Source: Sphingomonas beigongshangi
Lineage (GTDB): Bacteria > Pseudomonadota > Alphaproteobacteria > Sphingomonadales > Sphingomonadaceae
DNA: 64,000 nt
Direction: 5' to 3'
NCBI RefSeq assembly: GCF_016820445.1
Contig: NZ_JADHDT010000004.1
Span: 62,001 to 126,000, forward strand
Under the pieces are notes generated by a model. It was not told the DNA's origin and did no database searches. It saw only the letters and a program-made list of their open reading frames with translations. The position numbers were made by a program, and so were the translations under genes. Of the stretch, positions 34,909 through 42,546 are shown piece after piece. Within the stretch, counting starts at the first letter, position 1. Each line of letters opens with the position of its first letter.

Positions 34909-36207
34909 ATGATCCCTGCAGAGCGCCTCGTCGCCCCGGTCGGACCCGTCGAATCCTCCGTCACCACGGAGCGTGACGCGATCCACTGTCACCTGCTGGT
35001 CGAGCTCGCCAATTTCGGCGCGCTGCGCCGGCGCCTGGGCTGTATCCGAGCCGATCTGCTGGCGGGTCTCGCGGCGGAACGTCTCGGTCGGCTCCTGCCG
35101 ACCGCGAGCGTAGCGAAGGTGGGGCCATCGCTCGTGATGTGCCAATTCCGGGTCAGCGATGTCGCGGACTGCGATCGTCGTATCGCGGCGATCGAAGCGG
35201 GCTTCGTCCGCCACTTCATCATCGACGAAATGTCCGTGCGGATCGAGCTGACCTTCGGTGCCGCCAGCGGTCCGACCTGCGTCGACGACGTCGCGCTGGT
35301 CGAGCAGGCCGAGGCCGCACTGGCGGAGGCGCGGACCGCCTATCGCGCGGTGCGTCACGACGTTGCGCCCCGCGCGCAGGGCGACATCGTCCGCATCGCG
35401 CGTGAGCTCGATCACGCCATCGACGCGGACGAACTGATGCTGATGTATCAGCCCAAGGTCCACGTCCGGCGGCAGGAAATCACCAGTGCCGAAGCGCTTA
35501 TTCGCTGGCGGCACCCCGAGCGCGGTCTGGTCATGCCGGGCGACTTCGTCCCGGTCGCGGAACAATGCCAGCTGATCGACCGCATGACGCTCTGGACGAT
35601 TCGCCGGGTGATCGACGATCAGGCGACCCTGGCCGCGCGGGGACATGCGCTCCGCCTGTTCATCAACATATCGGGTCAACTGCTGGGCGACGCCGCCTTC
35701 GTGGAGGAAGCCTGCCGTCTCGTCGGTGCGAGCGACGCGAAGCTCGGCTTCGAGATCACCGAAACCTCGGTGATCCGCGATCCGGAAAGCGCCATCGCGA
35801 ACCTGCAGCGCTTCGCGGATTTCGGCATCACGATCGCGATCGACGATTATGGCGCGGGCTTGTCGTCGCTCGCCTATCTCAAGCAGCTGCCCGCACGCGA
35901 GCTGAAGATCGACAAGTTGTTCGTGACGCAGCTGACAAGTTCCAACCGCGATCCGCTGATCGTTCGGTCGACGATCGACCTGGCCCATGCGCTGGAAATG
36001 GAAGTGGTGGCGGAGGGCGTCGAGACGCACGCCGCGCTGGCGCTGCTGACGGTCATGGGCTGCGACATGGTGCAGGGCTATCTCATCAGCCGCCCCGTAC
36101 CCCTCGATGCCCTCGTCACCTATCTGAACGAGGGGGCGCATCGCCGGCCCGGACCTGATCCGCTGACCATGTTCGGGGGACTGAATTCGGTCAGGCGTGA
36201 GGCATAG
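34909..36207 (+). CDS. EAL-domain c-di-GMP phosphodiesterase
   Basis: A 432-residue protein that should hydrolyse c-di-GMP. The first 160 residues resemble a degenerate GGDEF domain without a GGDEF loop. The EAL domain (about 170-415) is intact: SAEALIRWRHPE with the EAL triplet at 195-197, NISGQLL, GFEITETSVIRD, the double-Asp IDDYGAGLSSLAYLKQLP, ELKIDKLFV and VVAEGVET. No transmembrane segment is visible, so it is cytosolic. It is followed at once by a histidine kinase gene and a lone receiver, suggesting a signalling cluster. A GTG one codon earlier is possible. Confidence 0.88.
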   Translation: MIPAERLVAPVGPVESSVTTERDAIHCHLLVELANFGALRRRLGCIRADLLAGLAAERLGRLLPTASVAKVGPSLVMCQFRVSDVADCDRRIAAIEAGFVRHFIIDEMSVRIELTFGAASGPTCVDDVALVEQAEAALAEARTAYRAVRHDVAPRAQGDIVRIARELDHAIDADELMLMYQPKVHVRRQEITSAEALIRWRHPERGLVMPGDFVPVAEQCQLIDRMTLWTIRRVIDDQATLAARGHALRLFINISGQLLGDAAFVEEACRLVGASDAKLGFEITETSVIRDPESAIANLQRFADFGITIAIDDYGAGLSSLAYLKQLPARELKIDKLFVTQLTSSNRDPLIVRSTIDLAHALEMEVVAEGVETHAALALLTVMGCDMVQGYLISRPVPLDALVTYLNEGAHRRPGPDPLTMFGGLNSVRREA

Positions 36208-36208
36208 G

Positions 36209-38626
36209 ATGCAGGTGACCCGCAGCACGCTGCGCTGTCTTTGCATCGCGATCCTTTTCGTCGCGCAGCCCGTCGCAGCAGCCGCATCGTCTGAACATTT
36301 CGACGAACTGATCGCCGAAGCAAGAGCTGCCATGCTCGCCGATCCCAATGTCGCGATCGTTAAGGCGAAAGATGCGGAACGCTTTGCCGACACGCGACCC
36401 TCGTCGGCGCAACGGGAAATCATGCGAGCCACGGCATTGTGGCTTCGCGGCGAAGCACTGCTACGGCTTAACAAAGGTGCTGCCGCCAAGCCTCTCATCG
36501 CCCAGGCTTTGGCGATTGCAACGCGCCTTTCGCCAAAGTCGAAGCTTCAAGCCGACCTCCTCCTTTCGGACGGCTGGATCAACACCGCCGAAGCGAATGT
36601 CGCCAAAGCGCTCGTCGATTATCAGCAGGCGCATGCGTTGTTCGTCACGCTTGGCGAAGTGCGCAGCCAGTCCAAGGCGCTTCAGTCCATCGGTGCGCTC
36701 TACAGCAGCGCGCGAGACTTCAACAATGCGCTGAAATATTATGATCAGGCTATTGCGGCCTACAAGGCCGACCCGAACCTGTTGCTGTCCATCTACAACA
36801 ACCGCGGCAATGCCCTGCGCGAACTGCGGCGCTACCGCGAGGCGGAGCAGCAGTTTCGCGAAGCCTTGAACCTGGCCGACTCGATGCAAAGCCCGATGCT
36901 GCGCGCGACCGTGCTGGGCAACATCGCCGAGACACAGCTTGCGGCCGGCAACGTGGCGGGGGCGCAGCGCAATATCGACGAGGGCCTGCGGCTCGCCAAG
37001 CAGCCGGAAGCCGCGGCCTTTCGCTCCTTGCTCGACTCGCTCGAGGCACTGGCGGCACAGGCCGCGTTGCAGCGAGGCGATCCTTCGGCGGCGGAGCGGT
37101 TGATCGAGCAACGCTTCGCGGGGCAGGATCTCGCGCGGACGACCGTCCTCGACCGGCCGGCGTTGAAGACCGCCTATGACGTCTATCGCGCCGTCGGGCG
37201 CGACGACCGTGCGCTTGCCCACCTGAGCGCGCTCAAGCGGCTCGACGACGAAGCGACCGACCTGGCGCGATCCACGAATGCCGCGCTGATGGCGGCGCGC
37301 TTCGATTTCGCGAACCAGGAACTGCGGATCGCCAATCTCCAGCGCGACGAAGCGCGGCGGAACGTCGCCTTCGCTCAGGCGCGTGCGCGGACGCAGCAGA
37401 CGATCTTCATCGGGGCCGCGGCTGCCACCGCGCTCCTGATCGCGATGCTTGCGATCGGCCTGTTCACCATCCGGCGCAGCCGCAACCAGGCGCGGGCCGC
37501 CGCGGCCGACCTTGCCCGGAGCAACCGTGCGCTGGGCAGGGCGCTGGCCGCCAAGACGGAGTTTCTGGCTACCACCAGCCACGAAATCCGTACGCCGCTC
37601 AATGGTATTCTCGGCATGACGCAGGTCATGCTCGCCGATCCCGCATTGCCGGGTCATGTGCGCGAGCGCGTCGCGGTCGTCCATGGCGCGGGCACGACGA
37701 TGCGCGCGCTGGTCGACGATATCCTCGACGTCGCGAAGATGGAGACCGGCAACCTGACCATCGAGGCCGTGCCGTTCGACCTCGCCGCGATGCTGATCGA
37801 GGCGAGCCGCATGTGGGAGGAACAGGCGCGCGCGAAGGGGATCGCCTTCGAGCGTGACCTGGGCGACGCGCCCGTCCGGATCGTCGGCGACGTCGCGCGG
37901 GTGCGCCAGATCGTGTTCAACCTCATGTCGAACGCGCTGAAGTTCACCGCCGAGGGACGCATATCGCTTCATGCCGTCGCCGTCGGCGATCGCCTCCGCA
38001 TCATCGTGGCGGACACGGGCATCGGCATTGCAGCCGACAAGCGCGACCAGATTTTCGAATCCTTCCAACAGGCGGACACGAGCACGACGCGCCGCTTCGG
38101 CGGGACGGGGCTTGGCCTTGCCATCTGCCGGAACCTCGCCCGCGCGATGCAGGGCGACGTGTCGGTGGAGAGCGAGCCGGGCGTCGGATCCCGCTTCATT
38201 CTCGACCTGCCGCTGACGAAGGCGGAGGACGCGGACGCCGATGCGATCCGCCACGGTCCGGCCGCGATGCTGGTGGTGGATCGGGGGCCGATCTCGCGTG
38301 CCATGTTGCGCTCGATCGTCGCGCCGCACGTGGCCGACGTGGCCATGGCGGCGAGCGTGGACGAGGCCCTCGAACGACTGGCGGCGGGGCCCGTCGCGCG
38401 CCTGCTGGTCGACATATCCGTGCTGGGGGAGGCTGACGTCATGGCGGCAAGTCTCGAGCGGCTCCGGCTTGCGGCCGGCGATCGGCCCCTTGCATTGCTC
38501 GCACCGCCGGATATTCTTTCCGCGGCAAATGGTGTGTCAGTAATTGCCAAGCCGATCAGCGGGATGGCCTTGGTTGCACAACTTTTCACATCCGGCGATC
38601 TGCCGCTTGTCTCCAAGGCAGCATGA
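36209..38626 (+). CDS. TPR-sensor hybrid histidine kinase with degenerate receiver
   Basis: An 805-residue kinase. A signal peptide (1-26) leads into a tetratricopeptide-repeat sensor of about 350 residues, presumably periplasmic, then a transmembrane helix (about 395-418). HisKA follows with SHEIRTPLNGILGM (His458), then HATPase with NLMSNALKFT, DTGIGIAADKRDQIFESFQQAD and GGTGLGLAICRNL. The C-terminal 120 residues look like a receiver: a likely phospho-Asp in LLVDIS and a Lys in IAKPIS, but only one of the usual N-terminal acidic pair (VVDRG). It is therefore probably impaired. The frame could begin four codons earlier at a GTG, but GAGG fits the ATG at 36209. Only one base separates it from the EAL gene. 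Confidence 0.87.
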   Translation: MQVTRSTLRCLCIAILFVAQPVAAAASSEHFDELIAEARAAMLADPNVAIVKAKDAERFADTRPSSAQREIMRATALWLRGEALLRLNKGAAAKPLIAQALAIATRLSPKSKLQADLLLSDGWINTAEANVAKALVDYQQAHALFVTLGEVRSQSKALQSIGALYSSARDFNNALKYYDQAIAAYKADPNLLLSIYNNRGNALRELRRYREAEQQFREALNLADSMQSPMLRATVLGNIAETQLAAGNVAGAQRNIDEGLRLAKQPEAAAFRSLLDSLEALAAQAALQRGDPSAAERLIEQRFAGQDLARTTVLDRPALKTAYDVYRAVGRDDRALAHLSALKRLDDEATDLARSTNAALMAARFDFANQELRIANLQRDEARRNVAFAQARARTQQTIFIGAAAATALLIAMLAIGLFTIRRSRNQARAAAADLARSNRALGRALAAKTEFLATTSHEIRTPLNGILGMTQVMLADPALPGHVRERVAVVHGAGTTMRALVDDILDVAKMETGNLTIEAVPFDLAAMLIEASRMWEEQARAKGIAFERDLGDAPVRIVGDVARVRQIVFNLMSNALKFTAEGRISLHAVAVGDRLRIIVADTGIGIAADKRDQIFESFQQADTSTTRRFGGTGLGLAICRNLARAMQGDVSVESEPGVGSRFILDLPLTKAEDADADAIRHGPAAMLVVDRGPISRAMLRSIVAPHVADVAMAASVDEALERLAAGPVARLLVDISVLGEADVMAASLERLRLAAGDRPLALLAPPDILSAANGVSVIAKPISGMALVAQLFTSGDLPLVSKAA

Positions 38627-38684
38627 GGCGTAGACGCGCGAATATGCCTTCGTCGGTGACGCCCAGCGGGCCTGAAAAACGGCC

Positions 38685-39071
38685 ATGAACGTCCTCTTCA
38701 TCGAAGACGACCGGATGAATCGCCGTGTCGTACGCGATATGCTGGACGTGGCGGGTGCGACGATGGACGAGGCGGAAAGCGCGGAGGAAGGGCTCGCGAA
38801 ACTGGCGGTCCAGCCCTACGATATGTTGCTGGTGGACCTTCGCATGCCGGGCATGGACGGCATCACCGCGATCCGCCACATCCGCGCGCGCGAGGACGAG
38901 CGGGCCGTGGTGCCGATCGTCGTCATCACCGCCGATACGGCGCTGGACCTGCGCGAGCGCTGCCTCGAGGCAGGGGCGGACGAGGTTCTGTTCAAGCCCG
39001 TGGCGATGGACGCGCTGTTCGAGGCGATGGGACGTCTGCTCGCCCGGGACTCCGGCGGGATGATCCGCTAG
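38685..39071 (+). CDS. Single-domain response regulator (CheY-like)
   Basis: A 128-residue stand-alone receiver. The acidic pair is IEDD (residues 7-9), the phospho-acceptor is Asp51 in LLVDLRMPGMDG, the switch Thr is in ITADTA, and Lys104 is in LFKPV. No output domain is present, so it acts by protein-protein contact or as a phosphate shuttle. It lies 58 bp after the hybrid kinase, whose own receiver looks impaired. This makes it the likely phosphorylation target of that kinase. Confidence 0.9.
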   Translation: MNVLFIEDDRMNRRVVRDMLDVAGATMDEAESAEEGLAKLAVQPYDMLLVDLRMPGMDGITAIRHIRAREDERAVVPIVVITADTALDLRERCLEAGADEVLFKPVAMDALFEAMGRLLARDSGGMIR

Positions 39072-39075
39072 GCGC

Positions 39076-39936
39076 CTAGTCGCGCGTGCCGCGCAGCGCC
39101 TGCGCGAGCGAAGCGGTAGCGCTGCCGCGCCGGGCCGGGCGCGGCTGGGATTCATCGGGTGCCCAGCCCGTCAGGAAGATGATCGAGAAGCGTTCGGTCG
39201 TGCGGCCGTCCGGCCCCGCCGCCTCGGCGAAGGCGGCGGCGGCTCGCGCCAGTGCCCCGCGGGAAAGCGGGCTGCGGTTGGCGAGCAGGTTGGTCGCCGC
39301 CATGCCGCGCAGATCGTCGAGCAGGCGTCCGAAGCTCGCGTAGCGCACGTCCAGTGTCTCGACATCGGCGACCGGTAGCGTGAATCCGGCGCGTACCAGC
39401 AGATCCCCGGCAGAACGGACGTCGATCTGCGGGTGAAGACGCGCCGCAGGCCGATCGCCATCGGCGGCGCGCATCGCGGCCCGCAACGCCGGCAGGCTGC
39501 CGGCGCCGAGAAACGCGCCGACGAACAGTCCGTCCGGCCGCAAGGCGCGGCGGATCAATGTCAGCGCGCCCGGCAGATCGTTGACCTGGTCGAGGACGCC
39601 GGCGCTCACCACGCAGTCGAAGCTTCCGTCGGCGAACGGCAGGCGATCCTCGTCCGCCTGCAGCCCGCCGGTCGCGCGGGCGAATCCGAAACCGGGATCC
39701 AGCCGGGCCATGCGGGCACCGGGCACGATCATCGAGCGGTCGCTCGCGCCGATATCGAGGGCTTCCACGAACGGTCGCTTCACGGCGTCCAGCCGCTCCA
39801 GCAACCCTTCGATCATCGCATCGCGGAGAAAGGCGTGTGCGGCGGGATCACCCGCTGCGGCGCGGTCGCGGCGGCGCCGGCGGGCGGCGCGATCGAAAAT
39901 GTCGGTGGCGGTCACGACGGCGGCTTGTGCCGACAT
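39076..39936 (-). CDS. SAM-dependent methyltransferase (BioC/NDUFAF5-like)
   Basis: A 286-residue class I methyltransferase starting MSAQAAVVTATDIFDRAARRRRRDRAAA. It has EALDIGASDRSMI (motif I region), FDCVVSAGVLDQVNDLPGALTLIRRALRPDGLFVGAFLG (motif post-III and IV), and the C-terminal FGRLLDDLRGMAATNLLANR block seen in NDUFAF5-like hydroxylase/methylase proteins and BioC relatives. The glycine motif is GAS rather than GxGxG, so catalysis is not assured. It is divergent from comF; an alternative ATG at 39969 would overlap the comF start. Confidence 0.75.
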   Translation of the reverse strand: MSAQAAVVTATDIFDRAARRRRRDRAAAGDPAAHAFLRDAMIEGLLERLDAVKRPFVEALDIGASDRSMIVPGARMARLDPGFGFARATGGLQADEDRLPFADGSFDCVVSAGVLDQVNDLPGALTLIRRALRPDGLFVGAFLGAGSLPALRAAMRAADGDRPAARLHPQIDVRSAGDLLVRAGFTLPVADVETLDVRYASFGRLLDDLRGMAATNLLANRSPLSRGALARAAAAFAEAAGPDGRTTERFSIIFLTGWAPDESQPRPARRGSATASLAQALRGTRD

Positions 39937-39958
39937 CGGGCGCGGGCGACAAGCGGCT

Positions 39959-40696
39959 ATGTCGGTCATACGCGCGATCGCAGCACGCTGGGCCGGCGCG
40001 GCGCTCGCGCTCGCGCTGCCGCCGCGTTGCCCGGGATGCGCCGTGCCGGTGGAGGCGGATCACCGCTTCTGCGCCGCCTGTTGGTCGGGACTGCGCTTGC
40101 TGGCACCGCCTTGGTGCGCAGCATGCAACCGGCCTTTTGCATATGACCGGGGAGGGGGTGTGCGCTGCGCCGCATGCGTCGCATCGCCGCCCCTCCATGC
40201 CGGCATCCGCGCGGCCGTCGGCTATGGACCCGTGGCACGCGCGATGGCGCTTCGTCTAAAATACGGTGGACGGATCGGCATCGCTGTGACGATGGCGGCA
40301 CGTATGGCACCGATCGTGCCGGATGGCTTGGACCTGCTCGTCCCGGTGCCGCTGCATCGGTGGCGGCTGTGGAGCAGGGGCTACAATCAGGCGGCGCTGA
40401 TCGGCGGCGCGCTCGCGCGGCGGACCGGGATACCGCACGATCCGCTTGCCCTGGTGCGAACGCGGGCGACGCCGCCCCTCCGCGACCTCGGCGGCCGGGA
40501 GCGGGCACGGACCGTGCGCGGCGCCTTCGCACTGCCCGACGAGGCCCGCGTCGCGGGACGGGCGATCGGTTTGGTGGACGACGTCTATACGAGCGGTGCG
40601 ACGACCGACGCGTGCACGCGGATCCTGCTGGCGAGGGGGGCCCAATCGGTCACCATCCTGTGCTGGGCGCGGGTTCTGCCCGAAGCCGACGATTGA
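39959..40696 (+). CDS. comF: ComF family protein
   Basis: A 245-residue phosphoribosyltransferase-fold protein linked in other bacteria to natural transformation and handling of incoming single-stranded DNA. An N-terminal zinc-ribbon-like region has four CxxC pairs (CPGC, CAAC, CAAC, CAAC, about residues 20-77). The PRTase part has LVPVPLHRWRLWSRGYNQAALIG and the PRPP loop AIGLVDDVYTSGATTDAC. Start ATG 39959 agrees with homologue length. The cluster comF-grxC-nitrilase-DUF1178 is a conserved alphaproteobacterial arrangement. Confidence 0.9.
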   Translation: MSVIRAIAARWAGAALALALPPRCPGCAVPVEADHRFCAACWSGLRLLAPPWCAACNRPFAYDRGGGVRCAACVASPPLHAGIRAAVGYGPVARAMALRLKYGGRIGIAVTMAARMAPIVPDGLDLLVPVPLHRWRLWSRGYNQAALIGGALARRTGIPHDPLALVRTRATPPLRDLGGRERARTVRGAFALPDEARVAGRAIGLVDDVYTSGATTDACTRILLARGAQSVTILCWARVLPEADD

Positions 40697-40727
40697 CAAG
40701 TGCCCATCCAGTCCACACCTCTCACCC

Positions 40728-40985
40728 ATGGCGAAGGTCGAGATCTATACCAAGGCATTCTGTCCCTATTGCAGCCGTGCGTTGCGCCTGCTCGCGAACA
40801 AGGGCGTCGAGCCGGTTGAATATGACATCACCATGGGCGGGCCGAAGCGCGCCGAGATGATCGATCGCGCGAACGGCCGCACGACGGTGCCGCAGATCTT
40901 CATCAATGGCGCGCATATCGGTGGCTCCGACGATCTCGCCGCGCTCGACGGGCGGGGGGGACTCGATCCGCTGCTCGCGGGCTGA
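40728..40985 (+). CDS. grxC: Glutaredoxin 3
   Basis: An 85-residue glutathione-dependent disulfide reductase with active site CPYC (Cys12, Cys15), the glutathione-contacting TVPQIFING loop with cis-Pro, and the GGSDDL motif. Length and motifs match GrxC. It lies between comF and the nitrilase-fold gene on the same strand, with 31 bp and 7 bp gaps, so it is in the same operon. Confidence 0.94.
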   Translation: MAKVEIYTKAFCPYCSRALRLLANKGVEPVEYDITMGGPKRAEMIDRANGRTTVPQIFINGAHIGGSDDLAALDGRGGLDPLLAG

Positions 40986-40992
40986 GGGATCG

Positions 40993-41814
40993 GTGCGCAT
41001 CGCGCTTTTCCAGATGACGAGCGGGATCGATCCCGCTGCGAATGCGGGCATGCTGATCGACGCCATCGAGGCGGCGGCGGCCGGCGGCGCGGGGATGATC
41101 TTCACACCCGAAATGTCCGGCCTCGTCGATCGCGATCGGGAGCGCGCGGCGCGTTCGATCCGGGGCGAGGGGGATGACCACGTGCTCGCCGCGGTCCGGT
41201 CTGCCTCCCGGCAGCATGGGATATGGGTCCATCTCGGCTCGCTGGCGATCAGGCGGCCCGATGGAAGGCTGGCCAACAGGGGCTTCGTGATCGACGCCAC
41301 GGGTGCCATCCGCGCGCATTACGACAAGATGCATCTGTTCGACGTGGATCTCCCGACCGGTGAAAGCTGGCGCGAATCGGCCAGTTACGCGGCGGGCGAG
41401 CAAACGCTCGTCGTCGACACGCCGGTCGGCCCGCTCGGGCCGAGCATCTGCTACGACCTGCGCTTCGGCGCACTCTATGCGGCCATGGCGGAAGCGGGCG
41501 CCGATGTGCTGGCCGTGCCCGCCGCGTTCACGCGGCCGACCGGTGCGGCGCATTGGCATGTCCTGCTGCGTGCGCGCGCCGTCGAGAATGCCTGTTTCGT
41601 CATCGCTGCGGCGCAGACGGGAACGCACGCCGACGGTCGCGCGACCTACGGGCATTCGCTGGTCGTCGACCCGTGGGGCGAGATCGTGCTTGATATGGGA
41701 GAGGCACCCGGACTGGGCTTCGCGGAGATCGACTCCGCCCGCGTCGTCGAGGCGCGATCGCGCATCCCGGTGCTGGCGCATCGTCGCCCCATTCCACGGC
41801 CCGCGCGCGCATGA
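40993..41814 (+). CDS. Carbon-nitrogen hydrolase (nitrilase superfamily, Nit1/Nit2-like)
   Basis: A 273-residue amidase with the Glu-Lys-Cys triad: Glu40 in FTPEMSG, Lys112 in YDKMHLFDVD and Cys153 in SICYDLRF. The last motif and the ESWRESASYAAG region place it near Nit1/Nit2 and the deaminated-glutathione amidases, which repair faulty glutathione by-products; the adjoining grxC fits such a role. The GTG start at 40993 is chosen because the family begins just before the first strand (VRIALFQM). Its end overlaps DUF1178 as ATGA. Confidence 0.87.
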   Translation: MRIALFQMTSGIDPAANAGMLIDAIEAAAAGGAGMIFTPEMSGLVDRDRERAARSIRGEGDDHVLAAVRSASRQHGIWVHLGSLAIRRPDGRLANRGFVIDATGAIRAHYDKMHLFDVDLPTGESWRESASYAAGEQTLVVDTPVGPLGPSICYDLRFGALYAAMAEAGADVLAVPAAFTRPTGAAHWHVLLRARAVENACFVIAAAQTGTHADGRATYGHSLVVDPWGEIVLDMGEAPGLGFAEIDSARVVEARSRIPVLAHRRPIPRPARA

Positions 41815-42248
41815 TCGTCTTCGATCTTCGATGCGCTTCTGGGCATGTGTTCGAGGCCTGGTTCGGGTCCAGCGACGCCTACGCGGACCAGCGAGCGGCG
41901 GGGCAGGTCGCGTGCCCGCTGTGTGGCGATACGGCGGTCGACAAGGCGGTCATGGCGCCAAACATTCCGGCCAAGACGAACAGCCGGCCCGAGCCCGCCG
42001 CGCGCGGCGCCGAAGCGGTTAAAGGGCTGTTGCGCGACCTCGCGCAGGCGCAGGCGCGGCTGCTGTCCACCTCGACCTGGGTCGGGGCAGATTTTGCCGA
42101 TCGCGCCCGCGCGATGCATGATGGCGACGAACCGCACGCGACCATACACGGCCAGGCGTCCGCGGGTGAGGCCAAGGCGCTGATCGACGACGGCGTGGCT
42201 GTCATGCCGCTGCCGTTCCCGGTGATCCCTCCCGAGACCGCGAACTGA
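41811..42248 (+). CDS. DUF1178 family protein
   Basis: A 145-residue protein starting MIVFDLRCASGHVFEAWFGSSDAY and carrying CPLCGD, together a probable zinc-binding Cys set of the rubredoxin/zinc-ribbon kind. The C-terminal VGADFADRARAMHDGDEPHATIHGQAS and GEAKALIDDGVAVMPLPFP blocks are DUF1178 hallmarks. The function is unknown. It is the last gene of the comF-grxC-nitrilase operon and is translationally coupled to the nitrilase-fold gene. Confidence 0.9.
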   Translation: MIVFDLRCASGHVFEAWFGSSDAYADQRAAGQVACPLCGDTAVDKAVMAPNIPAKTNSRPEPAARGAEAVKGLLRDLAQAQARLLSTSTWVGADFADRARAMHDGDEPHATIHGQASAGEAKALIDDGVAVMPLPFPVIPPETAN

Positions 42249-42277
42249 CGTCGCTCGTCCACCGGCAACAGCCGCGA

Positions 42278-42306
42278 TTGACCCGCGCGGGCCACGAACC
42301 TAGGAA
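42278..42306 (+). promoter_or_regulatory. Putative tRNA promoter
   Basis: TTGACC (42278-42283) is followed after 17 nt by TAGGAA (42301-42306), placing the start about 10 nt before the tRNA. The -35 is good and the -10 is weak. Confidence 0.4.
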
Positions 42307-42316
42307 CGGCGACGTT

Positions 42317-42393
42317 GCCCCCGTAGCTCAGCCGGATAGAGCGACGGTTTCCTAAACCGCAGGTCGGAGGTTCGAGTCCTCTCGGGGGCACCA
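42317..42393 (+). tRNA. tRNA-Arg (anticodon CCT)
   Basis: A 77-nt cloverleaf with acceptor stem GCCCCCG/CGGGGGC, D-arm GCTC...GAGC, anticodon loop TTCCTAA (anticodon CCT, reading AGG), T-loop TTCGAGT and an encoded CCA end. AGG is a rare codon in such GC-rich genomes. No integrase or duplicated tRNA end follows, so it is not being used as an integration site here. The 150 bp after it hold only weak stems. Confidence 0.96.
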
Positions 42394-42546
42394 AACACGA
42401 GCCGGACGCCCGATGTGGCTCGATCCGGGCGGGTGTTAGGCCCCAGCGTAGCCCTTTCACCCCTAAGCCGCTAACATACTCCCGTGCCGCGACATTCCTG
42501 CAGCGTGCCGCTTGCGCGCGGAGACGGGACGCGTCAGGCTGGCGGC

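Noticed and set aside
42317..42393. tRNA-Arg as the attachment site of an integrated element
   Set aside because: No integrase, no duplicated tRNA 3' end and no change in gene style follows it.
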